DNA of 64,000 nt, from the NCBI RefSeq assembly GCF_026008495.1, contig NZ_BQUN01000128.1, positions 38,838-102,837 of the forward strand. The letters run 5' to 3'. Positions 48,701 through 56,105 of the stretch are shown here, one piece after another (position 1 is the stretch's first letter; every line of letters starts with the position of its first letter). The translations under genes were made by a program, and so were the position numbers. Below the pieces are notes generated by a model, which saw only the letters and a program-made list of their open reading frames with translations, had not been told where the DNA came from and did not search any database. Source of the DNA: Streptomyces sp. A012304. GTDB taxonomy: Bacteria; Actinomycetota; Actinomycetes; Streptomycetales; Streptomycetaceae.

Positions 48701-51700
48701 CGGCCTGCCCACCTGGACCGGCCGGGCGAAGGCCTACCCGGCCGCCTCCGGCACCGCCGAGCGCCACCCGTCGGCGACGACCGGCTGGCAGACCGTCACC
48801 ACCACGACGTACGACACGGCCGCGGCGAAGCTCGGCCGCCCGCTGACGGCGACGGACGCCAAGGGCAACAAGACGACCACCGCCTACTTCCCGGCGGCCG
48901 CCGGCCCGCTGGTCACCATGGTCGTCACCAAGCCCAAGCTGGCCTCCAACGGCCAGGCACACCAGACGACCACCGTGCACGAACCGGCCCGAGGCACCGT
49001 CAGCTACGTCCTCGACCAGAACCTCAGGCGCACCGAGCACACCTACGACGCCCTCGGCCGGCTCACCGCGACCTGGCTGCCCAACCGCTCCAAGTCGGGC
49101 GGCGACAGCGCCAACGCCACCTTCGGCTACGGCTTCCAGCGCAACAAGGCGCCATGGACGTCGGTGTCCACCCTCAAGGCCGACGGCACGACCTACCGGA
49201 CCCGGTACTCGCTGTACGACTCGCACCTGCGGGAGCTCCAGACCCAGGTCCCCTCGCCCCTGGGCGGCCGGATCCTGACCGACACCCGCTACGACAGCCG
49301 GGGCCTGGCGTACGAGACGTACGCCGACGTCTACGACAACACCACCGCGCCCAACGGGACCTACGCGCAGGTGCCCTACGGCGGCGGCAGACAGACCCAG
49401 ACCGAGTACGACGGCGCCGGCCGCGCCACCACCTCGACGCTGCTGGTGGACGGGGTGAAGAAGTGGTCGACCACCACCACCCACACCGGCGATTCGACGG
49501 CCGTCACGGGCGTCCAGGGCGGCAACGCCACCCGCACCGTGACCGACGCCTACGGCCGCACCACCGAGACGCGGACCTACTCCGGCACCTCACCCGACGA
49601 CACGGAGTACGGCGCGGCCACCGGCACGCCGTACACCCGGGTCAAGCAGACCTGGACCCGTGACGGCAAGCAGGAGACGGTCACCGGTCCGGACGACGCC
49701 ACGTGGTCCTACACCTACGACCTGTTCGGCCGGCAGGTGAAGTCCGTGGACCCCGACAAGGGAACCACCCGCACCGCCTACACCGCGCTCGACCAGGTCG
49801 ACACGGTCACGGACGCCGAGACCCGGGTGCTGCTCTACGGCTACGACGAACTCGGCCGCACCACCGCCAAGTGGCGCACCGACCGCACCGACGCCAACAA
49901 GCTCGCGGTGTGGACCTTCGACAGCGTCCAGAAGGGCCTGCCCACCGGATCCACCCGCTACGAGGGCGGCAAGGCCTACACCCGGGAGATCACCGCTTAC
50001 GACGCCCTCGGCCGGGCCACCGCCACCACCCTGACGCTGCCCTCCGACGACGCGCTGGTCACCTCCGGAGCGATCGCGGCCACCAGCACCTTCGCGACGA
50101 CGTACCGCCTCGACGGCACGGTCGGCAGCACCAAGGAACCGGCCGCGGGCGGACTGGCCGCGGAGACGGTGGAGACCCGGTACAACAGCGCGGGCCTGCC
50201 CAACGAGCTGTCCGGCGCCACCGGTTACCTGCTGGCCGCCGACTACACCGCGCTCGGCCAGGTCGGGCAGCTCCAGCTCGGCACCGCGGCCGGCACCAAG
50301 CGGGTCTTCCTCACCAACACCTGGGAGAAGGGCACCGGACGGCTGCTGAACGCCGCGGTCGACGACCAGACCCGCGGCCCCGTGCAGGACCTCGCCTACG
50401 GCTACGACCAGGCCGGCAACGTCACCTCCCTCGGCGACACCGCCGACCTCGGCACCGGCCGGGACCACCAGTGCTTCGCCTACGACGGCCAGCGCCGCCT
50501 GACGGAGGCCTGGACGCCGAAGACCGCCGACTGCGCGGCCTCCGGGCGGACGGTCGCGAACCTCGGCGGGCCGGCGCCGTACTGGACGTCGTACACCTAC
50601 ACCGGCGCCGGGCAGCGCAGGACCGAGAGGCAGAACACCGCGACGCCGGTCACCACGACCTTCTGCTACAACGACACCACCCGCCCGCACGCCCTGACCG
50701 CCACCACCACCGGCACCACCTGCACGGGCGTGGCCGCCCAGTACACCTACGACGACACCGGCAACACCGAGAAGCGCGTCGAGAAGGCCGGCTCCACCAC
50801 GAGCCAGAGCCTGACGTGGAACAGCGAGAGCAAGCTCGCCGCGGTCACCGAGGGCACGACCAGCACCGGCTACCTGTACGACGCCGACGGCGAACTCCTC
50901 ATCCGCCGCGACGGCTCCGCCTCGGGCGAGACCGTCCTGTACCTGGGCTCCACCGAGGTGCACCTGAAGGCCGGCCAGAAGTGGGCCAACCGGTACTACA
51001 GCGCCGCCGGGACCACCCTCGCCCTGCGCACCAACCAGTCCGGCACGGAGAAGCTCAGCTTCCTCGGCGCCGACCACCACGGCACCGGCTCGGTCGCGGT
51101 GACCGCGGACGCCGCGCAGGCGCTCAGCAAGCGCCACAGCACGCCGTTCGGCGCGGGCCGGGGCGCCACCACCGGCGTCTGGCCCGACGACAAGGGCTTC
51201 CTCGGCAAGTCCGCCGACGCCTCCACCGGCCTCACCCATGTCGGGGCGCGCGCCTACGACCCGACCACCGGCCAGTTCATCAGCGTCGACCCGGTGCTCC
51301 AGGTGGAGCTGCCGCAGACCCTGAACGGCTACAGCTACGCCGCGCAGAACCCCGTGACCCGCTCCGACCCCTCGGGCCTGGCGCTGCTGTGCGGCGGCAA
51401 GGACGAGCCCGCCTGCCCGGACGACGGCGACCCCATGCCGGAACCCGCCACCCACGACGGCAACGGCATCACCCTCGGCCAGCCCGAGAGGGTCCACAAG
51501 GACAGCGCCGGCAACTACTGCGACAGCGCCTGCGTGCAGGCGATCTACCTTCAGCAGAGCCGGCAGGCCGTCGAGGTCCTCGGCGACGTCTACGCCGACA
51601 TCCTGCACTTCATGTTCCAGGAGATGATGACGAACGTGGAGGGCGACGAGGTCAAGACCATGCGGTGCCACAACAACTACAAGCGCTGCCAGGCCGTCGG

Positions 51701-52217
51701 CATGATCGGCAACTCCGCCCAGAGGTCCGCCGTCATGCTGAGGAACCTCATCTTCGGGCTTCCCTTCGGATCCCAGGACGAGAATGCGGCGAAGGGCGCG
51801 GCCCTGAGCCAGTTCGGCTGGCTCGTGCAGTCCGGCGGGGAGTGGGACCACAAGCCCGTGCTGGCCGAGAAGTTCGGCCTGGACGCGACGGGCTACCGGA
51901 CCGACATCCTGAAGAACGGGCAGGGCGGCCGGATCCTCTACGACGTCTGGTCGAACATCCACTACGGCTACGTCGGCCGGGCCGCGGGCTTCGACCGCGC
52001 CACCCTGATCGTCGGCTCGCACGGTACGGGCGCCGCCTTCGGCGCGACGGACGAGGGGGGCGGCGACGACATGTCCATCGACGTGGGCATCCGGCTCTAC
52101 GACAAGTACGGCTCCGACATGACGGAGATGGACCTGCACCGGGCCATCGTGGACGCCATCCCCCAGTGGCAGGGCGTCGGCGGCGACGATCCCTGGGGCA
52201 AGAAGGTGATGCCATGA
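45726..52217 (+). CDS. RHS repeat / SpvB-type polymorphic toxin with a type-44-like C-terminal domain
   Basis: This 2163-residue protein starts with an export signal (SRSYPPGPRARRGALTVLLT), then SpvB-like N-terminal domain (YSSFASAVGGNWASRLGLVRLPGC; LELSYGSGGVDGRTANTNNQSS), a central run of YD/RHS repeats (e.g. YDALGRLTATW, YDLFGRQVKSVDPDKGT, YDGQRRLTEAW) and the RHS core end VGARAYDPTTGQFISVDPVLQ ... NPVTRSDPSG (about residue 1880). The ~280 C-terminal residues are a separate module with EWDHKPVL (about 2040) and YDVWSNIHYGYVGRAAGF (about 2071), resembling polymorphic toxin type 44 as I recall it. The start GTG follows a GGAG. RHS shells encapsulate such toxins. Confidence 0.88.
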   Translation: MSSRSYPPGPRARRGALTVLLTVVLSVPASLTPLAAAAEAPGRPDVPAVEPTRVQAVTTPRAAAARAQVARQRKADARRVESARAERDVAWPKASVSTTELSAPTRSRTPVAVEPVRAGTGAAASGTAKVTVLDQAAARRAGVTGVLFTVAAGRPGAAEVTFDYSSFASAVGGNWASRLGLVRLPGCALTTPAKAACRTTTAVVSDNDVTAEKVTSRVPAGSATAPTVMALTATSATTSTAGSGDFEATPLSASSSWQAGASSGAFSWSYPITTPPAAAGPAPALELSYGSGGVDGRTANTNNQSSLVGEGFELTSSSYVERKYGSCEDDGQTDKHDQCWKYDNASLVLNGKSTELVKDDTTGQWRLKDDDASKVTRLTDADNGDADGEYWKVVTGNGTTYTFGLNKLPGAGTERTRSVWTVPVFGDDSGEPGHSKGNEFKDRAETQAWRWNLDLVEDVHGNASTYWYTAETNHYAKNGDKTALASYTRGGHLDEIRYGQRADTLFTAPASHKVTFTHKERCTASDCSSLTADTADNWPDVPFDALCTADEDDCKATGPGFFTRKRLTAVNTYFWSRAAEPDAFQPVDAYTLEQEFFDGQDIGNSSDQVLVLKSVQRTGKNGTDITVPPVDFTYQQRPNRVDSTSDDILALTRPRIASIVSETGAITSVTFSEPECVRGSRMPAAEDDNDLSCYPVYWGINGGDPQLDWFHKYRVTAVTANDPAAGNPGTQTSYEYATPGWHYDDDPFTKEKERTWSVWRGYQKVTTYTGEAGATRSKTVKLFHQGMNGDRRKDGTTRSATVAGLDLDNTTAVTTDNLDVADVTDHDHYAGRLRQEVVYSGATAISTVVNNLWAEQTASQQKSYAHIKAYFVRSARTYEDTYLTAARKWRVTASSSTYDPTYGMVTSVENHGDWSVTGDETCTRTWYARNAAKGLTELVSRTRTVARACATTDASLSLPATSETRGDVLTDTATVFDNPSATGWSPDQVPTLGLPTWTGRAKAYPAASGTAERHPSATTGWQTVTTTTYDTAAAKLGRPLTATDAKGNKTTTAYFPAAAGPLVTMVVTKPKLASNGQAHQTTTVHEPARGTVSYVLDQNLRRTEHTYDALGRLTATWLPNRSKSGGDSANATFGYGFQRNKAPWTSVSTLKADGTTYRTRYSLYDSHLRELQTQVPSPLGGRILTDTRYDSRGLAYETYADVYDNTTAPNGTYAQVPYGGGRQTQTEYDGAGRATTSTLLVDGVKKWSTTTTHTGDSTAVTGVQGGNATRTVTDAYGRTTETRTYSGTSPDDTEYGAATGTPYTRVKQTWTRDGKQETVTGPDDATWSYTYDLFGRQVKSVDPDKGTTRTAYTALDQVDTVTDAETRVLLYGYDELGRTTAKWRTDRTDANKLAVWTFDSVQKGLPTGSTRYEGGKAYTREITAYDALGRATATTLTLPSDDALVTSGAIAATSTFATTYRLDGTVGSTKEPAAGGLAAETVETRYNSAGLPNELSGATGYLLAADYTALGQVGQLQLGTAAGTKRVFLTNTWEKGTGRLLNAAVDDQTRGPVQDLAYGYDQAGNVTSLGDTADLGTGRDHQCFAYDGQRRLTEAWTPKTADCAASGRTVANLGGPAPYWTSYTYTGAGQRRTERQNTATPVTTTFCYNDTTRPHALTATTTGTTCTGVAAQYTYDDTGNTEKRVEKAGSTTSQSLTWNSESKLAAVTEGTTSTGYLYDADGELLIRRDGSASGETVLYLGSTEVHLKAGQKWANRYYSAAGTTLALRTNQSGTEKLSFLGADHHGTGSVAVTADAAQALSKRHSTPFGAGRGATTGVWPDDKGFLGKSADASTGLTHVGARAYDPTTGQFISVDPVLQVELPQTLNGYSYAAQNPVTRSDPSGLALLCGGKDEPACPDDGDPMPEPATHDGNGITLGQPERVHKDSAGNYCDSACVQAIYLQQSRQAVEVLGDVYADILHFMFQEMMTNVEGDEVKTMRCHNNYKRCQAVGMIGNSAQRSAVMLRNLIFGLPFGSQDENAAKGAALSQFGWLVQSGGEWDHKPVLAEKFGLDATGYRTDILKNGQGGRILYDVWSNIHYGYVGRAAGFDRATLIVGSHGTGAAFGATDEGGGDDMSIDVGIRLYDKYGSDMTEMDLHRAIVDAIPQWQGVGGDDPWGKKVMP

Positions 52218-52264
52218 GGAAGATCCAGGATGCCCGGATCCACGCGGCGTCCGCCGCCGCGTGA
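52214..52264 (+). CDS. 16-codon ORF overlapping the RHS stop; possible immunity-gene remnant
   Basis: The ATG at 52214 overlaps the RHS stop in the ATGA arrangement and encodes MRKIQDARIHAASAAA before a stop. This is the exact position in which a polymorphic toxin's immunity gene is expected. It may be a truncated leftover or chance. Confidence 0.3.
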   Translation: MRKIQDARIHAASAAA

Positions 52265-52267
52265 CGA

Positions 52268-52300
52268 GGGGCCGGGCCGCATCCCCGGCGGCCCGGCCCC
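52268..52300. terminator. terminator after the RHS gene
   Basis: A perfect 13-bp stem (GGGGCCGGGCCGC at 52268-52280 with 52288-52300) and a 7-nt loop. It lies between the RHS gene and the convergent small gene at 52308-52634. Confidence 0.75.
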
Positions 52301-52307
52301 GCCGCCG

Positions 52308-52634
52308 TCAGGCGGTGGTGTGCCGCAGCCAGCGCTGGAGGGCGGCGTTGACGCTGCCGGGAAGGGCGCTGAGCTGGTCGATCGCCTCCCGGTCGTCGGG
52401 GCGGGGCGGGATGCCCGCCGCCGTCAGTGCCGCGTGGAGGTCGAGACGGCGGCGGTCGCGCGGGTCGATGGGCAGGCTCAGACGCTCGGCCGGGTCCGGC
52501 GGCGGCAGTGGGTGGTCGCCGTCCGCGTCCTGGTACTGACCGGCGGCGGCCGGCCAGACGGGGGCGGGGGTGTCCACGGCGTAGGGGTCGACGAAGGTAC
52601 GGGGCGAGCTGTGCTCGACGGCGATGGCGGTCAC
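52308..52634 (-). CDS. small conserved hypothetical protein
   Basis: This 108-residue protein has a Pro-rich N-terminal half (VDPYAVDTPAPVWPAAAG, PLPPPDPAERLSLPIDPRDRRRLDLH) and a helical C-terminus (ALTAAGIPPRPDDREAIDQLSALPGSVNAALQRWLRH). No signal peptide or known domain is recognised. It is convergent with the RHS gene, separated by the terminator, so it is an unlikely immunity protein. It is the downstream neighbour of the aldo/keto reductase gene on the same strand, with 81 bp between. Function unknown. Confidence 0.6.
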   Translation of the reverse strand: MTAIAVEHSSPRTFVDPYAVDTPAPVWPAAAGQYQDADGDHPLPPPDPAERLSLPIDPRDRRRLDLHAALTAAGIPPRPDDREAIDQLSALPGSVNAALQRWLRHTTA

Positions 52635-52715
52635 GTCTCTCCTCCTGCGGTGTTGTGCGGATCTGCTGGACAGGAGCGCCGCGGGGCCCGTGCCGGTTGC
52701 GACCTCGGCGAAACG

Positions 52716-53675
52716 TCACGCCATCGGAGTCATCGGCAGCTCATCGTCCGGTCGCACCGGCTGCTCCGGCCGGGTGACCCGCTCCCGCCGCACGGCCGCC
52801 TCCAGCCGCCGCAGCTCCTCCTCCCCGAGCACCAGGTCCGCCGCCCGGGCCGAGTCCCGTGCCGTCTCCGGGCGGCTCGCGCCCGGGATCGGGATCACCG
52901 TGGGGGAGCGGGACAGGAGCCAGGCCAGGCAGACCCGCTGAGGGCTCACTCCGCGCTCGGCGGCGATCTCGTGGAACGCCGCGAGGCGCCGCTCGCCCGG
53001 GTGCAGCCGGGACGGCCCGTCCAGGGAGCTGCGGGAGATGCCGCCCAGAGGGCTCCAGGGCAGGAAGGCCAGCCCCAGTTCCGCGCACAGGCGCAGCTCG
53101 GGCTCGCTGTCGCCCACGGCCGGGGAGTACCGGTTCTGCACGGAGACGAGCCGGTCGCCGAGGATCGCGTGGGCCCGCAGGATCTGGTCGGCGGTCGTGT
53201 TGGAGACGCCGGCCAGTCTGATCTTGCCCTCGTCGAGCAGGTCCCGCAGCGCGCCCACCGACTCCTCGAAGGGGACCGCCGGATCCGGCTTGTGCAGCTG
53301 GTAGAGGCCGATCGCCTCGACGCCGAGCCGCTCCAGGGAGGCCTCCGCGGCGGCCTTGAGATGGCGCGGGTCGCCGTTCACGGTCCAGTCCGCGCCGGCC
53401 GGCCGGCCCCGGCCGCCCTTGGTCGCCACGAGCACCTCGTCCGTGGCGCCGCCGCGGCCGGCGAGCGCGCGGGCCACGAGCCGTTCGTTGTGGCCGGGCT
53501 CGGCGCCGGGCAGGTGGTAGGAGTCGGCCGTGTCCAGCAGGGTCACGCCCGCGTCGAGCGCGGCGCGCACGGTGGCCAGGGCACGGGCGTCGTCGGGGTG
53601 GCCCTCGATGGACAGGGGCATCGCGCCGAGCCCGATCGCGCTCACGGCGAGCCCGCCGAGGCTGCGGTGACGCAT
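52716..53675 (-). CDS. aldo/keto reductase
   Basis: This 319-residue NADPH-dependent reductase has the AKR TIM-barrel features: GLAVSAIGLGAMPLS, the catalytic Tyr region LLDTADSYHLPG with Asp and Tyr, the Lys in VLVATKGG, LYQLHKPDPAVP (His), and the cofactor loop VIPIPGASRPETARDSARA. It starts 1 nt after the stop of the upstream epimerase-like gene, so the two are an operon. It reduces an unidentified carbonyl. The pair with the NAD-dependent epimerase and the Lrp regulator suggests a small-molecule or sugar pathway. Confidence 0.92.
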   Translation of the reverse strand: MRHRSLGGLAVSAIGLGAMPLSIEGHPDDARALATVRAALDAGVTLLDTADSYHLPGAEPGHNERLVARALAGRGGATDEVLVATKGGRGRPAGADWTVNGDPRHLKAAAEASLERLGVEAIGLYQLHKPDPAVPFEESVGALRDLLDEGKIRLAGVSNTTADQILRAHAILGDRLVSVQNRYSPAVGDSEPELRLCAELGLAFLPWSPLGGISRSSLDGPSRLHPGERRLAAFHEIAAERGVSPQRVCLAWLLSRSPTVIPIPGASRPETARDSARAADLVLGEEELRRLEAAVRRERVTRPEQPVRPDDELPMTPMA

Positions 53676-53676
53676 G

Positions 53677-54651
53677 TCAGTCGTCCTCTCCGAGGGTCTC
53701 GGCCACCGCTCGCGGCAGCCAGTGCCCGGTGTGGCCGAAGACGAAGCCGAGGCCGGTGGCGCGGGAGTTGTCCATGGCGTAGGAGCGGGTGAAGGCGAAG
53801 GGCGAGAGCTCGCCGACCTCCACCTCCTGGAAGAGGACCTTGCCCCCGGGCAGCCGCGCGGCCACCGCCGCGCAGACGTCCTCGGTCGTCAGCGGCCCGT
53901 GCGACGCCGCGTTGACGGGGCCCGTGAAGTCCTGGCCCACCGCCCAGAACAGGAAGTCGGCGATCTCCTCGACGTGGATGTACGTCGCCGGACGGTTCAC
54001 CGGGGGGACGGCGATCGGCTCACCGGCGCGGACCCGGTCCACGTAGTGGCGCAGCCGGCCGGTGAAGTCGTCGGCGCCGCCCAGCACATGGGCCACCCGC
54101 ACCGAGACGTACGGGAACGCGGGGTCCGCCGCGAGGACGGCCTCCGCCTGCCGCTTGCCCTCGCCGTAGTGCGCCTCCAGGAACTCCGGGTCGTCCCAGG
54201 GCAGCGCCAGGTCGACGTGGACGGTCCTCGGGTCGACCTCCGCCTCCCGCACGGGCGTGATCGAGTCCTCGTACTCGTACACCTCGACCGTGGAGGTCAT
54301 CACATGGCGGCGGGTGCGGCCGGCGAGGACACGGCGGGCCAGCTCGGCCTGGCGCGGGGTGTAGCAGACCTGGTCGACGACGACGTCGAAGGCGCGGGTG
54401 CCGAGCGCCGCGTTCAGCGATTCCTCGTCATTCCGGTCGGCGACGAGGTGAAACGCGCCCGGGGGCGGCGGGGACGATCCGCGATTGAGGACGGTGACCC
54501 GGTCCCCGGCGTTCAGCAGCCGTTCGATCAGCCGTTTCCCGAAATACCGGTTCCCGCCGATGACCAATACCTCACGGGACTTCGCCCGACCGGCGCTCGC
54601 CCCGTCGGCGTCCGCCTCGCGTGTCTTTTCCGCGCGCTTTTCCATGGCCAT
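53677..54651 (-). CDS. NAD-dependent epimerase/dehydratase (extended SDR)
   Basis: This 324-residue Rossmann protein has the nucleotide motif VLVIGGNRYFGKRLIERLL (GxxxxG), the SDR tail TSTVEVYEYED with Tyr in the region HYGEGKRQAE (Tyr-Lys equivalent is YGEGK), and DDFTGRLRHYVDRV. It resembles the mycobacterial/Streptomyces isoflavone-reductase or NDP-sugar epimerase-like group. The N-terminal ~35 residues (EKRAEKTREADADGASAGRAK) are charged and extra to the fold. Start is the ATG at 54651 with a GAGAG site. Divergent from the Lrp gene with only 39 bp between. Confidence 0.87.
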   Translation of the reverse strand: MAMEKRAEKTREADADGASAGRAKSREVLVIGGNRYFGKRLIERLLNAGDRVTVLNRGSSPPPPGAFHLVADRNDEESLNAALGTRAFDVVVDQVCYTPRQAELARRVLAGRTRRHVMTSTVEVYEYEDSITPVREAEVDPRTVHVDLALPWDDPEFLEAHYGEGKRQAEAVLAADPAFPYVSVRVAHVLGGADDFTGRLRHYVDRVRAGEPIAVPPVNRPATYIHVEEIADFLFWAVGQDFTGPVNAASHGPLTTEDVCAAVAARLPGGKVLFQEVEVGELSPFAFTRSYAMDNSRATGLGFVFGHTGHWLPRAVAETLGEDD

Positions 54652-54690
54652 AATTCTCTCGGTGTACACGCACATCTTGAAGGGGGAACC

Positions 54691-55200
54691 ATGGGAGTTA
54701 CGGCCGCGACGCCGAAAGAACCACGGCATCTGCGCCCCGCCGCCAACGAAACCTCGGTGGCCTTCGACGCGCTGGACCGGCAGATCCTCCAGCTGCTCCA
54801 GACGGACGGCCGGATCAAGCTCAGCGAGCTGGGCCGCCGCGTCCGGCTGAGCCCGGCCGCGGTCACCGAGCGGGTGCGGCGACTGGAGGCCGCCGGCGTG
54901 ATCAGCGGCTACGGCGCCCGCGTGGTGCCGGCCCGGCTCGGCTACGGCATCCAGGCGTTCGTCCGGGTCGATCCGCATGGCGGCTACAACCTGAAGCACC
55001 CGAGGACCCTGGAGCTGATGGAGCGCTCCGAGATCATCGAGGTGCACCACGTGGTCGGGGAGGACTGCTGGATCCTCAAGGTCGCGGTCCGGGACACGGT
55101 GCATCTGGAGGAGGTCCTGGAGGAGGTCTCCGCCCTGGGCCGCACGACGACGTCGATCGTGCTCACCTCGCCGGTGGAGCACAAACCGCTCTTGCCTTGA
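54691..55200 (+). CDS. Lrp/AsnC family transcriptional regulator
   Basis: This 169-residue regulator has FDALDRQILQLLQTDGRIKLSELGRRVRLSPAAVTERVRRLEAAGVISGYGA (helix-turn-helix with linker) and a RAM domain (GIQAFVRVDPHGG, SEIIEVHHVVGEDCWILKVAVRDTVHLEEVLEEVSALGRTTTSIVLTSP). An N-terminal extension of about 20 residues precedes the HTH. The ATG at 54691 follows GAAGGGGG. The stop codon overlaps the MerR promoter operator. It is divergent from the epimerase operon, so it probably controls it in response to an amino acid. Confidence 0.93.
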   Translation: MGVTAATPKEPRHLRPAANETSVAFDALDRQILQLLQTDGRIKLSELGRRVRLSPAAVTERVRRLEAAGVISGYGARVVPARLGYGIQAFVRVDPHGGYNLKHPRTLELMERSEIIEVHHVVGEDCWILKVAVRDTVHLEEVLEEVSALGRTTTSIVLTSPVEHKPLLP

Positions 55201-55222
55201 CGTCGGCGTCAAGCCGTACGGT
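55192..55222 (+). promoter_or_regulatory. MerR-type promoter with 19-bp spacer and operator
   Basis: TTGCCT (55192-55197) and TACGGT (55217-55222) are separated by 19 nt, the elongated spacing that MerR activators correct by DNA twisting. Within it sits CTTGACG-TCGG-CGTCAAG (55196-55213). The expected start (about 55229) is directly at the ATG at 55230, so the transcript is probably leaderless. The promoter overlaps the end of the Lrp gene. Confidence 0.75.
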
Positions 55223-55229
55223 CATCGAC

Positions 55230-55658
55230 ATGCGAATCGGCGAGCTGGCCGCACGGGCCGGGACCACGACGCGGACGCTCAGGTACTACGAGTCGCGGGG
55301 CCTGCTGCCCGCGCGGCGCGACGACCACGGCCACCGCGCGTACGACGAGCGCGACCTGCGGTTGTTGCAGCAGATACGGACGCTGCGGGACGTCGGGTTC
55401 GACCTGGAGGACACCCGGCCCTTCGTGGAGTGTCTGCGGGCCGGGCATCCCGAGGGCGACTCCTGTCCGGCGTCGCTCGCGGTCTACCGGCGCAAGCTGG
55501 ACGAGCTGGACGAGCTCATCGGGGAGCTGCGGGCGGTGCGCGGGAAGGTCGCCGGGCAGCTCGAGCGAGCGGAGCGGGCGCGGGACGGGCTGGCCGCCGA
55601 GGCGGGGGTTCCGGGGGGTCCGGAACCCGGGTGCGAACTGGGAGGCCACACATGGTGA
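55230..55658 (+). CDS. MerR family transcriptional regulator
   Basis: This 142-residue regulator has the MerR winged helix MRIGELAARAGTTTRTLRYYESRGLLPARRDDHGHRAYDERDLRLLQQIRTLRDVGF, then a long dimerisation helix (YRRKLDELDELIGELRAVRGKVAGQLERAERARDGL). Two cysteines (VECLRAGHPEGDSCPASLA) could bind metal or sense redox state, and one more lies near the C-terminus (GCELGG). It overlaps the thioredoxin gene by 7 nt and is preceded by its own 19-bp-spacer promoter. This organisation suggests redox-responsive autoregulation. Confidence 0.93.
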   Translation: MRIGELAARAGTTTRTLRYYESRGLLPARRDDHGHRAYDERDLRLLQQIRTLRDVGFDLEDTRPFVECLRAGHPEGDSCPASLAVYRRKLDELDELIGELRAVRGKVAGQLERAERARDGLAAEAGVPGGPEPGCELGGHTW

Positions 55659-55981
55659 CCGAGGTGACGGACGCGGACTTCGCCGCGCAGGTGATCGGCT
55701 CCGAGCTGCCGGTGCTGGTGGAGTTCACCGCCGACTGGTGCCCGCCGTGCCGGCAGATGGGGCCGGTGCTCAAGGCCCTGGCGGTGGAGGAGGCGGACCG
55801 GTTGAAGGTGGTGCAGCTGGACGTGGACGCCAACCCGGCGACCACCAACGCCTACAAGGTGCTGTCGATGCCGACGTTCATGGTCTTCCGTGACGGCGAG
55901 CCCGTGCGGTCGATGGTGGGCGCCCGGGCCAAGCGCCGGCTGCTGGAGGAGCTGTCCGACGTGCTGTCCGACGCGCTCTGA
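55652..55981 (+). CDS. trxA: thioredoxin
   Basis: This 109-residue thioredoxin has VTEVTDADFAAQVIGS, the active site VEFTADWCPPCRQMGP (Cys30, Cys33; CPPC rather than the usual CGPC), and the cis-Pro segment VLSMPTFMVFRDG. CPPC tends to change the redox potential compared with CGPC. It is co-transcribed with MerR (7-nt overlap) and ended by the strong hairpin at 55986. It reduces protein disulfides in the cytoplasm. Confidence 0.92.
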   Translation: MVTEVTDADFAAQVIGSELPVLVEFTADWCPPCRQMGPVLKALAVEEADRLKVVQLDVDANPATTNAYKVLSMPTFMVFRDGEPVRSMVGARAKRRLLEELSDVLSDAL

Positions 55982-55985
55982 CAAA

Positions 55986-56018
55986 GAAATCCCCCGGGCA
56001 TTGCGCCCGGGGGATTTC
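55986..56018 (+). terminator. terminator after trxA
   Basis: A perfect 14-bp stem (GAAATCCCCCGGGC at 55986-55999 with 56005-56018) with a 5-nt loop. It starts 5 nt past the trxA stop. Confidence 0.85.
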
Positions 56019-56105
56019 TGTGCGTATATTCGATGGTTCGCGACTTCCGGTCAATCGGGTCGCAGAGAAGTTCAATGCGCACAGTATATCCGGGCGGGAG
56101 CGGAA

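Noticed and set aside
45621..49484. 1287-codon minus-strand frame opposite the RHS gene
   Set aside because: Gly/Val/Arg-rich with no recognisable motif; the plus strand encodes a well-supported RHS protein.
49590..52139. 849-codon minus-strand frame opposite the RHS C-terminal half
   Set aside because: Same compositional artefact; the opposite frame has YD repeats and a core end motif.
52308..52634. Candidate immunity gene of the RHS toxin
   Set aside because: It is on the opposite strand and beyond a terminator, so it is not in the usual immunity position; no support beyond proximity.
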